A stretch of 64,000 nucleotides of DNA from Geotrypetes seraphini. Lineage: Eukaryota; Chordata; Amphibia; Gymnophiona; Dermophiidae. The stretch is from the NCBI RefSeq assembly GCF_902459505.1, contig NC_047096.1:3410001-3474000 (forward strand), read 5' to 3'. The position numbers and the translations under genes were made by a program. Below, one piece after another: positions 34,000-45,600 of this stretch (position 1 is the stretch's first letter; the number at the start of each line of letters is the position of its first letter). The notes under the pieces were generated by a model. It did not search any database. It saw only the letters and a list, made by a program, of their open reading frames with translations, and was not told where the DNA came from.

Positions 34000-34560
34000 T
34001 ATGCTATAGATAACACCTTATATTGCACTCTCTGCTGTAACTGTTTCGAAACCGGTGTAATGTAATATCGGTTATTCTAGAGGCCGTTTATTCCTGCCTT
34101 TGGGAGTGCTTTGAAGTGATCTATATTTGAACTAGTGTCCGTGAAGTGGATCTAAGGTAGTAGGAGTCCACCCCTGACGCAGCTTTGCGAAACGGCGATT
34201 TCACCATCAGGTGTGGTTGGCTGCAGCGCCCCAGGTTTGATCGTGGCTGTGGAGGTCCGGTGTAAGACGGCTGCATCTAAGTGTGACTTTTATCTACTTT
34301 TTTACATTTCTCTTGGACTTTATACAGTTCTGCTGAATGTGTGGACTTTGCACTTGTTAGTTTTGGCGTGCTGATTTTCTTCATTTGAAGTGGCTTCCGC
34401 TGGGGCTGCAGAAGCGTGTCACTTGTTTTTTCAATGACACTGTGAATTCAATTGCACAACTATTTTTTTTTACCTATGAAGCCAAACTGAGGTTTTTTTC
34501 TCCACTTCTCTTAAGACTGTACATCGGTTGAATTAGGCTGTGTGAGTGTGCAGTGTTGGG
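34000..34560. repeat. Possible Penelope-type terminal sequence
   Basis: It contains CTGACGCAGCTTTGCGAAAC, which resembles a hammerhead core with a changed base, then T-rich sequence of the kind also seen after the ribozyme at 46,088. Identity is uncertain. Confidence 0.35.
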
Positions 34561-35310
34561 GGGGGGGAATGGGGGGTTCCTTCTATTTTCCATATAGGAC
34601 ATATTCTTTGTCATTTGAGTGATTTTCTGTGTCCTTTCCTTGATTATATTTGGCTAGAGGCCCCAGTAATCATTTTGGCTTGGCTATTCCGAGATAAAGC
34701 GAGCTGCAATAATCTAATCTTGACAATATTAACCCTTGCACAACTGATCTGAAATCATAGGGTGTCAAGCTAAGATTTCAGTGTCCCAGCCTGAGCCAGA
34801 TCACCACATCTCTTCCTGTCCCCAGTCCTGACCCATTCAGTGGCACAACCTCCTTGCCTTGGTCACATCTGCCCCTTACAGTACTAATCCTCCAGAATCA
34901 AGTTTGCAGCTTGGGACCCAGAGCCCTGAGCCGGTTATGTCCCATTCCTTCCCAGCTCAAAACAAGGGTAGGATCAGAATCTGAAGAGAGCCAGCCAGCC
35001 AGCCAATTCGGCCCCTTTTATCTCAAACTGCAGCCCATCTCCTGGCCGGTCTGATCCAATCCATCACTTTTGTCTTTGGCCTGGATAGTCAGTGGCTGCT
35101 GGGGAGGGGAGGGTCAATGCCACCTGGTTACTCTCCTTACTAGGCACATGGGCTTTGTGTCTCTATGACTAAGCTAGTCCTAAGTTCCATGAGACAGGAT
35201 GCTGCAAGCTGACAGTATGTTCAAATGTGACCCGCTAGGAACATTAGATTTGTAGGATATAAATGGAATAAAATCAAACTCTTAAACACAGGCAAAGAAA
35301 AACAAGTGCA
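34560..35310. other. Intergenic sequence, nothing recognised
   Basis: Between the SLC41A1 3' end and the RAB29 promoter; no repeat or gene is named. Confidence 0.5.
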
Positions 35311-36508
35311 CAAGTAATTTAAACAAACATCCTTTTTATTTTACCAAATATAGATTTCAGTGTAGGTCAACATTATTAATTCATAACAAGTATAAATAAT
35401 TACTCTTCATAAGACATAATTGTAAATTCTTTCGGTTTTCAGCCTTCTAACTGTGACGGTGCAGAATAAACTTATTTATCACAGTGGAAATGAACGCACA
35501 CATGCAGTTCAGTGCAAGATTTGTGCAGGAGGGGAGGAAAACAAGTGAACCTTCAAAGCCAGCTCTAAGTTTTCCGTTCATATTTCATAGTTCATTTTAA
35601 TTGGCTCAGGCAGCTCCCTGACGCAAATTCCAGAAACAGATCAGGGATGAACTAGTGTTATAATGTTAACAATCAAAAGGAGGGCGTCACCATTCAGATG
35701 CAGGAGAGGCAAGTACTGTCACAGGGGCCCTTGAAACGACGCAGTGCCTAAATTCAGGCCCATTGATCGGAATTACTAACCCCCCCTTTTTTACAAAATC
35801 GTGCAAGAGCTTTTTAGCGCCGGCTGCTCCAACGGTCATAGAGTTCTACGAGGGTTGGAGGCACCGGCCGGCACTAAAAACCTCTTGTGCAATTTTGTCA
35901 AAGGGAGAGTAAATTTCCTTAACTGAATTGCCTGAAGTTGAAGTCACTTGTCTAATACAAATTTTGGAAGTTTCAAGAAGTGGGTTAATGTGTATTTGCA
36001 AGAAAAGATGGCTTGGCACTGTCCATGAGCAAATGGGAGTACTGTACTTATGGATTTTTTATTTTTTTTTTAGTTGGACAACAGCTTCCAAATGAAATTG
36101 GAGCAGGATCCAGTAAACAGGCAAAGTGTTTAGGTAAAACACATTTAGAAATTGCAGGCAAAGGACACAAGGCCAAGTGAGCGATAACAAGACCCAGAGT
36201 CAGGCAGTATTGTTCCTCGAAGACAAAGCTGCCAGTAACAAAGCCCTTTAAATACAGATACTCATAAGATGGAGGCTTGGGAATCATCTGCATACACAGA
36301 GACAGATCCCAAGTCCCGATTTCAGTATCATTTTCTAGACACTGCTCAGGAGATAAGGTTCAGTCGCTACAAATTGCACTTTAGTGATTCTGTCTTACCG
36401 CCTTCCCTGTGCTTTCTAAATAAATTACTGTAACCAACCTGTCTTTTCAACTTGCAGCCCCACAAACTCCATTGAAGATAATGAGAAAATCCCGGTGTCA
36501 GGGCTCCA
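35310..36508 (-). terminator. SLC41A1: SLC41A1 3' UTR and poly(A) signal (35,335-35,340)
   Basis: A minus-strand AATAAA at 35,335-35,340 is followed by T- and GT-rich sequence, so cleavage is likely near 35,310 and the 3' UTR about 1.2 kb. It contains an inverted-repeat element (35,781-35,910) that would fold into a long stem in the mRNA. The UTR end is inferred. Confidence 0.5.
35781..35910. mobile_element. Hairpin MITE in the SLC41A1 3' UTR
   Basis: Inverted arms include AAGAGCTTTTTAGCGCCGG and CCGGCACTAAAAACCTCTTG, with outer TTTACAAAATC/AATTTTGTCAAA. It folds over its whole length and belongs with the 16,479 family. Confidence 0.7.
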
Positions 36509-36694
36509 TTAATCACCAACGTCAGTGTCCCGATCACCGATGAGCCACAGGATGTGGAAGCTGAGTGCCAGGAGCCCTGTGCCCAGCAGGTCCCCCAGTG
36601 CTGTTAAGTATGGGATGGCAAAGTTGTCTGGATTCATTCCCCGCGCCCACATCCAGTGCACCATCCAGTCAGAGATGTAGAGAAGGATCAACAC
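36509..36694 (-). CDS. SLC41A1: SLC41A1 last coding exon and stop
   Basis: This 186-bp exon runs from [16 protein letters not shown] to DRDTDVGD and TAA. It holds the second PDN motif (residues 471-473). The intron before it is 4.4 kb and contains a decayed transposon gene (37,420-38,560). Confidence 0.97.
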   Translation of the reverse strand: MLILLYISDWMVHWMWARGMNPDNFAIPYLTALGDLLGTGLLALSFHILWLIGDRDTDVGD

Positions 36695-39600
36695 CTGGAA
36701 CACAAACCACAAGGAGAAAAAGCATTTCTCAGATCAGAGATCCTGGAGGTGGGATTACAGGGGGCGGACATCAATGTTCTCAACTAACACTCTCCCCCCT
36801 CTCAAATGAAGGTTAAAGTTGGAATGGAGAAGCAGCCTAGTAGTTATAGCCCTGGGCTCACAAGTAGGGAAGTCCGGTTCAAACCCTACTCCTTGTGAGC
36901 TTAGGCATCATTTAACCCTTCGTTGACTTAAGAGACCAACATTCAGCTGTTGGCAGTCAGCGTTTTGCTTACCACCGATGGTGTTAATCCCAGACATTCA
37001 AAGCCGGGACCTGTGTGGCCTTCGGATTTGAATATACTATGTAACATGATTTTTGTTCCTGGGCAGCAAGTGTAATTTCCTAATTGCTCATGCCAAAAAA
37101 GTATAGAAAATGTATTGTTATATCCATAAAATGTTGATTTTGTGACCAGGAGTGTCACATTTTGCCAATTCACCTATTTAAAATGTGAACACACTGAATT
37201 TTCATCTTTTCATTCTTATAACATCATAAAAAGCAATGTATAAGAATAGCTCTACTGGGTCAGACCAATGGTCCATCAAGCCCAGTAGCCCGATGCTACC
37301 GATCCAGGGCTAGCAGAGGCTTCCTCCATGTCTTAATAACAGACTATAGACTTTTCCTCCAGGAATTTGTCCAAACCTTTCTTAAAACTAGCTATGCTAT
37401 CCGCGATAACAATTAACACGTATTTATATTGAAGTTATACATAAATGACCACAGAAGATATAGAAGTGAGTAGTTTTTTGAGATTTGCAATTCTATTGGT
37501 AAGTCACTTTCATGAATCAGCCCCCAGATGTAGTTGCCCATCATGTCCTCATTATATCGTCCTTGGTAGCGGCGTTTTGAAGTTAAGTAGATCCTGGTGG
37601 AAGCGCTCACCTTAATCCTCTAAGTATTCTCCTATGTTCTTCTTGAATGTCTCAAAATGAAAGACATCTTACAGCCCATTTTACTGTAATTCTCAACCAA
37701 CTCCACACAGTTTTCGGCCTTGTGGTTGCCCTGAAACACTGCGACAAGCTGTTCCAAGCCACTTTCTCCTTTCTGGTTAGCTTCTTAGGAAATTCCTTGC
37801 ACTCCACGATCTTCTTTATCTATGGTCCAACGAAGACACCAGTTTTGACCTTTGCCTCAGATAGATTAGGGAAGATGTCTTGAATCTCCTTGAAGCTGTC
37901 GACTCCTTATCTAGAGTGCCGACAAATTGTTTCATTAGGCCCAATTTGATGTGGTGGTATCAGCACCTTCCTGGAGCCCACCAGTAGTTCCCATTTGACG
38001 TTGTTTCTCCTCACAGAGAACTCGGTCTGCTGTGGCCAGTCCCACTTTTGGTAGTGTGCCTGTGACCCAAAGGCAGAGATAGCAGGGAAACTTGGTAAAA
38101 ACTGCCTTGGAGACCCATTAGGAGTCTCCAATGACCTCCCAGCCATACTCATTGCTGTTGTAATCTTCTGTGAAGTGCACTAAGTTGAGACGGTAACTTG
38201 TTCCCGTTATGGAGCAGCATAGCTTTGATGTTCCTGGATAGGCTGTCAATGAAGAGACGCCACCCTTTCGGGTTACAGGTAATGCCAGTTGCCTCAAACA
38301 GACTGGTCACATTGAGGCAGCAGCAGAGCCCATCTTCATGGGCGAAGGTGGAGAAAGCTCGGTGCCACTTCCTCTGATCTGCGACTTGCATACTTCCAGC
38401 CAACGGGTTCTACTGCTTGAGCCTAGACGTCAAAAACTGCCTTAGGTAGACCAAGATCTCTGATCAAGTCATTGAAGTCTTTTTTTGATTTGGATAGTAT
38501 GAGTTTCTCTCATCAGCTTCACCACTGATATTGTAAACTCTCTCTCTGGGGGAACACAGGGTGATGTGGCACTGGGGCAATGGATGAAGGACTGTCTAGA
38601 TATGTGATTGCAGCTTGAAATCAATCTGGAATGTTCTGCAAAAAAAGATAAGTTTCAAAATATCAATGTCCTGTTCATAAAAGCAAAGTTTGAGGGAAAT
38701 AATAGTCATTTTCTATACTTCTGTGGCATAGGCAATTAAGAAAGAACACTTATTACCCAGGAACAAAAAAAATAAAAAGTTGCATAGTGATATCTGGACA
38801 TTTTTTAAGCCGCTAACACAGAGCCACTTAAGCCAGTATTCAGCACTTAAGTGACCATGGGGTAGTGCAAGAGGGTAGGACAGACTTAAAATGGCCAGGG
38901 TTAGTGCATTAAAGTGCTGAATATCAACACTTAAGCAGCCAAGTGCCAACACTGCTCCCTGAATGCCCCCACAACCCCCACAATATCAGTCTCTGTGTTC
39001 GTCGATAGCTGCAATATTCACCAGTCCTGAGCCAATTAAGTGGCGCAGAATATTAGCGATTAGCCCTGACCAAACGATTTAACCGATCAGTGGCTGGCTA
39101 AATTGCTTTGCATAACGGATCCTTAAATTATGAGCCCCCTGGGGGCAGGGAAACATCCACTAGACCTGAATGCAACTCTCCTTGAGCAGCTATTGAGAAA
39201 GGTCTGGGGCTAAGTTGAAGACGACAATGTCTGAAGAGGTGATGCAGGATTTAGGTAAATGGTTCTGAAAACGCAGCTGGAGTTGGGACATAATTAAACT
39301 GTACTAAAGTTCTTTCAATGTGTTTATTGTAATAGTTGGGGGTCTAGAATTTGATGGCCAGACTTGGCCAAGAAGTGGCTCAGATTTACTTATGAACTCT
39401 CCTGAAAATGTGACTCAATCACTTCAACGCTCCTCTGACTGAGACGCATAGAAAAGGTTTAGATTTTTTTTAAACTGGTTTTACAGGTGATAGGGGACAG
39501 AGGGACTGGTGCAGGGACTGCAGATATTGAAGTAAATTTTTCTTTTACTCAGAGTCTCAGTGTTGTCAACTTTTCCCAGCGTCCATAGGATCAAACTAAA

Positions 39601-42600
39601 TGATTTGACTGTCCGCAGATTAGGGCTTAGTTGTTTCTAGGTGTGTAACTACAGGGGTCCTCCACAGAAAGAGCTGAGGGGGTGAGTGCTTGTATCTGGC
39701 ATTTTTGGGCTGCTTTGTTAGTTCAATTTTTATGTTTACTCTGTATAGTCATCTTGTCTTAGCTTGTCTGCACGGTACTTGTTCAAAGTTTCAAGTTTTT
39801 ATTAATATTTGATGAATCGCTTATTCAATTTGCTAAGCGATGTACAATTTCCTAAAAACATAGGTGTGAAAACAGACACAATAACATCAAACTTACAAAT
39901 TTAAGACAAACATGAGTCGTGGAGAGTAGAGGGGAAAAGTTACAATTCTTTGTTAGAGAGAATAAACAAAAAGGAAAAAGACGAGAGGGAGGGTAAAAAG
40001 TTAAGGACCTAAAGCATATGGTCGGAGATCTAGAGATCAAATGTTAAGTGTCTTTAAACAGATAGGTTTTTAAAGACTTTTTAAAGGAAGTAAGATCTTT
40101 TTCTTCTCTAATAAACTGTCCTGTTACAGCTACTGTAACTGGGAGGAGGCAATTGAGCTACTGTATACTGCTTCTTAGGGAACCTCTTCAAAAAGGGCAG
40201 TTAACCTGTAATTTGGTAAGATTTTTATGAAGTCCTACAGGACACAGATGAGGGACCAGTAATAATAATGTGACACATTTTGTCTCAGCAGCTTCCAGCT
40301 CAAACATGATGCTTTATGTGAATCTTCAGCTGAGCCACCCCACCCCAGGGCAGTTCAAGGCTCAACATCCCCCCTCAGGTGTCCACAGTATCTCCCCAAT
40401 CCCACACCCATGGCCTCCTGCTGTTGCTGTTGCCCAACCTCCCTCCTGAGCTGGGCAAGGCGCTATTTAAGTACTGAGCACTACCTGGGCCCTGTAAAGT
40501 GCTGGTCCGCACAGCACTCGGTACTTTCATAGTGCCAGGCCCAGCATACCGGGCAGGGGAAAAGAAGGAGGAGAGGGGGCATGGGGGCTCTTTCTTGTGC
40601 TGGAGCTTCACCATTTTCCTGAGGCTGATTTGATAATAATAATTTATTTTCTTGTCTACCGCCCAACCAATAGTTCTGGGTGGTTCACAACAGGAAAAAT
40701 ATTGAGAGAGTTCAGCACATGATACAGTTTCATAGAACACACTATCTACGTCCAGTCTAAGATTATATATTAAAAGTAAAACAATTATTAAAACATGCAA
40801 CTTCAATTGTTAAAAATGAAAACATACTGTGGCAGTACTGCCAAATCAGAATGCAAAGCTAAAATAGAGTAACGTAAACTAATACATCATGAAAAGGCCA
40901 GTCATCTAGTTCTGCCCCTTCCCAAGCAGCCTGGCTGTCTGAGGGGAACCTGGGTTGTTACATGTCCTGTCTGCCCGCAGGGCGCCAATTACCAAGTTCG
41001 GTGCAGGACTGTGGAGAAGAGTGGAGGCCCCCCCAAAAGATAGAGGGTGCCAGGCCTCTCACCTGCAGCAGCGCAGCAGTCATGTAGAAAACAATGAAGA
41101 TGAGGGTGAGGGTGGTATGCCCCCCCTGCATGGAACTGATGGTATACAGGAAAACCAGATGTCCTGGAACTACCAAGAGGAACAGCACCCGTGTAGACCG
41201 CGAATTCACATCTGGCAAAAAAAAGAACAAGTGTGTATCAGTTTCAGGTCTTCCCTCTGAACCCAACACTGTTCTGAGGAACGGAACAGAGGCTGCCTCC
41301 CCCACCCCCCTCAAATCCTTGGACTTGTCCTATGTCCACCTATCCAATATCCAAGTCAAAGAGCCTCCATCAGAAAGGCCCCTTGTGCTTATAGGTCAGG
41401 GACATCTGCCTCCTTCCTCCTGTCATGGGAGGAGGCAATTGAGCCACACTTTCTCCTCTCGCAGATCCCATTTAATCTGTACTAGGTTCTCAAGCATGAG
41501 ACTTCAAGCCAAAATCCCAAGGTTGGCTCTTCCGCTGCAATCTAATCTCGTGGCTATGTCTGGCCTATTGAGAGAGGTCAGTCCCATACCAGAACTGAAG
41601 AAAGTGCTGCAGGGACTCGGGCACTTGCACGGGGGGGCCTCTGTCCCCTCCCCTGGCACTCCCAGCATATGCAAGTACGTGGAGATCCGACTGGCCTGGA
41701 CTGCCACCAGATTTCCCCCAACACCTACAAGAATGAAGAGAAAGCAGCCTTTAGACCTTGTTTCTGCATTCCAAGCATTACACAGATGTGAAGAGATTAA
41801 ATAAAGAAAAAAAAAAACCAATAACCACCCTCATTTATTTTTCACCCAACTTTGAGTCAATAGTCCCTCACCCACCAGTCCCACGTCTACCATGTGTAGA
41901 GCAAAGGACAAGGGGAGAGAGAGCTGAAGGAGACAGCAGTGACCCAAGTCTTAATGCTTTGATGTCCAGCTCCCCATTCTTCAACCACATCCCAAAAGCA
42001 CAAATCCAGCCCCAATATCACAGCTGAAATCTGCTTGAAAAACCTTAGGAGGGATCTTACCATTAATTACCGGTGTGAAGACAGCCATCCCAGCAAAATT
42101 GGGATTGGAAACTGTTTTATCTAATATCAGTCCCCCAGCACTGCAAGAAAGAAAAACAAAACTTTTGAATTCAATTTTTAATCACTTTAAAAAATATAGA
42201 ATTTCCCTACAAGGATATTGTCTAACAAGTGTTTCTTTAGGACCTAGAATCCTTGTCTACATAAGATCAAATCTGCTTTATTGAATAATTTGGAGCTTTA
42301 AAAAGGACCCAGGGGAGGGGTTGCCACGCAAAGTGGGATTTGTGAGGTTAGGGTGAAATTCTATTTTTAGTGGAAAATCTCAAAACGCTGTAGACAAATC
42401 CTAATAAATTCCACTCCAAATCCCTACTCACATAGGACAAAGTCAAAACAAAAGCTGGCGTGGGAGTAATCTGCAGATAGGCAGAATAAATATGGCACTA
42501 AAACCCCGCTATGTTGCAAAGAAAGATTTGTGCTCTGGTCTAACAATGTCAGTCACCAGGCTGGTAAAATGCAACATTCAAATACCAGAACCAACATTTA

Positions 42601-45600
42601 ATCTCTTTTTTATTTGCATGCAAGATCTTCCAAACCTGACTGTGCCATTCTCATGTGTGAAATGGAGGGGGGTGGGGGTGGAGGAAGCACTTTTCCACAT
42701 TTCTACTAGTTTGAAACCATGACCCGCCTATAGTTAGGGCAGTACAACAGTCTCTACCTGCTTATCGCCATGGCGATGATGACTGGCTCCCACCCCGAGT
42801 ATAGCACTTCCTGTGTCGCTGGGTTTCGCTTTGCAACGATGATCCAAAAAGGCAGAAGCACCACAAAAAAGGCACACACCAGTGGGTTCACGTAAACATT
42901 GCTCTCTGTAGTGGGCGAGAAGGACAATCAATTGGTTTGAAAGTACGCAAACACCAAGCCAGGTGCCTTCCGTAATACGCAGAACTTACTGAGCTCCTCA
43001 TACAGCCCCCAGCTGATGCCCGAGAGCAGAGCCAGAGTAAGAAGATCTCCTAGGCTCGCGGCAATCGGTGTGGCTACATTATCTGGGTTTATTCCAATCT
43101 TCCGGGACCCGATGATGACCCCAACCATGATCATACCTACAGAGCAAGAACAGGATTTTTTTTTTTTTAAATACAAATACCAGAATTCATCTGCAGCACT
43201 GCTCCGTCTCCACAAGGAAATTCTAACCCATCTGCCTGGAGACTGCTATCGGTGTGCCGTCCCTCAGGGCACAGCTCCCAAATCAATTCACCTCCAATTC
43301 TGCACATCTTTCACAGCCAAGGCTGGTGATTTACGAATCGAAGATCTGGAATGTTTTGATTTGGAGGTTTTGCAGTTAACAAGAGGCAGGAGAGAGATTT
43401 CAGCTGCTCTGACAGGATCCCCGGTTTGAAGAGCTAATTATGGTACGGCAAAGAGCACGTCAAGCAGGCCACTTTCACAAGCTCAGACCCACAAAGAGTC
43501 TCCCTCCCACGTGGGAGATCCGTGCATAAATACAGTATAGCGTTCACATGCAGTGCTCACGAGTCGAAGCTTAATCTCACGCACACCTGTGGATATTCAA
43601 GCTGTGGGCTCAGCCTCAGCTGCCATACTAGACCATTTAGCCTTGGCCTCCATCAAGCCTCTCTCCAGAGATGAAGGAAAGACCTAGTTTTAATATCCAT
43701 GTGGGTGTGAAGCTGTGTCAGCCGAGTCATACTAAGATGTTGGTGGTACCAGGTCAAATAGCCCCAACCAAAAAAAAAACCTCCCGAAAATAAAGCCCCC
43801 GACTCTTTCACTCATGTTGCTGCTGCTGTGAGCTGAGATAGTTACTCGGAGCCAATCTTAGGCAGACTGGAGGAGGGAAGAGACCAGGTTTGGGGGGGGG
43901 GGTGAACATGGAACAGAGGAGGAGATGCTGGATCCACAGATGGAGAGAGAAGTTATGCCAGAGCAAGGGATAGAGTGGCACATGCTGGACCTAGGGTGCA
44001 GGAGGAGAGGAAAGGAAAGGAAAGGAAGAGAGAGTGGACTATTTTGTTGTCAGAGAGACAGGGAAATGCTGGTAAAGGGGTGGTAAAGGTACCCTATGGG
44101 TGTTTTTTCATTTAGCACACCTTAGTAAAAGGACCTCTAAGAGAGGAGAGATGCTGGACAGCACAGAAGATGAATGGCAAACACGGACAGAGAAGAAACA
44201 TCAAGGGCTATTATGTCGGGGTGCCAATGTTGGACACTTCCCAACCGCAGAAGGACTTGCCTGTCCCCTGGAGGAGAATTGGTGAATGCACAGACTGTAC
44301 TTCAAGGCTATGCCGCTGCATCCCCGAGAGTTCTCAATTCCAAACTTATGGCCAGTGATAGAATCTCTAGGCCACGCTAAGCCTTCTCTTGGGCTGGGGT
44401 AGAAAGAGGAGCTGAGCGGGGCAGGAGAAATAGAGTCACATCTCCCACTCCCCAAACTGGCCTGTGGGCACGCTGCCGCCTTACCTAGCACAAGTGATGC
44501 AATGAAGGCGGTGGCCATGCTGCTGGCACACAGGAGAACCGCATGACTCATGTTGAAGTGTCCGTCTGGGATCCAGCCAAATACCACCGCAGCAATGGAA
44601 GCCAGGAATCCCACCACTGTGGCTTGAACCTGGATGGATGGATGGACAGCAGGAAGAGAGAGACTATATTAACCATGTAACCCGTTCTGGGCTCCTTGGA
44701 ACTAACTAAGAACTTCCCCGTTCAATAATATGTGATGCCAAATCTTCCCATTCAAGTTTCAAGTTCATTATAATTTGATATCCCGCAAATCAAACATTGA
44801 CTTAGCGGTATACAATAACAGTTAATCTAAAAAGATAAATATAGACTAGAAAAAAAAAAAAAAAGGCTTAAGATCGTTAGGGAAAAAAAGGGAAGGATTG
44901 GCAAATGCTGGACTCATAGTAACAGTTCAGGTTCAGGACTCACCTGGATGAGGGCCATGTTCCCAGTGATCATTGTCCACTGCTCTTTGGCCGTGTCCAT
45001 CTGTCCGATGTTAGCCTGGTTAGGGAAATACAAACTTCTCAGTAAGGCCAAGAGCAGGTGAATCAAATCAATCATCCACTTGTTTTCTATAAACAGAAGC
45101 CGTCTCTAACCTCATTTCCAAGGAGATGGGATTTGATTGTAACCACTTTTAAAATTACCCTCGGAGCTCCAGATAGAGGGATCTGAAACCAGTAACAATT
45201 TCCTGAGTAAGACGGAGAGACGTATATACTGACGTCAATCCGTTTAGGCATTAAACCAATCAGCTTGCTCAAATAACTGAATAACACGAAACAGCTGCTC
45301 AGCTCTCCGTCTTACTCAGGAAACTGTTTTCAAGCGTGAACATCACGATTACTGGTTTCAGATCCCTCTATCTGGAGCTCTGAGGGTAATTTTAAAAGTT
45401 ATTTTCTATGGTACAATGGCAACATTCACTCTTTGAATTGGCCTTGCTGGAGCTGTGTCCGGTAGGGTTCCCCGTAGTTGGGATCGTTTCCAGATTTGGG
45501 AGGCTTATTGGACGGCTTTGCCGCACCGTTCTAGGAGTTTACGGCTTAACTCATAGGATATGGGGGACTGCACCTCTTTCTTTCTCTTCTATTCTGCATT

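Noticed and set aside
34171-34222. A fifth hammerhead-like motif, CTGACGCAGCTTTGCGAAAC
   Set aside because: The core has C where A9 is required, and I could not form stem III or stem I convincingly.
35618-35650. CTGACGCAAATTCCAGAAAC as a ribozyme core
   Set aside because: The core is broken and there is no stem pairing. Chance similarity.
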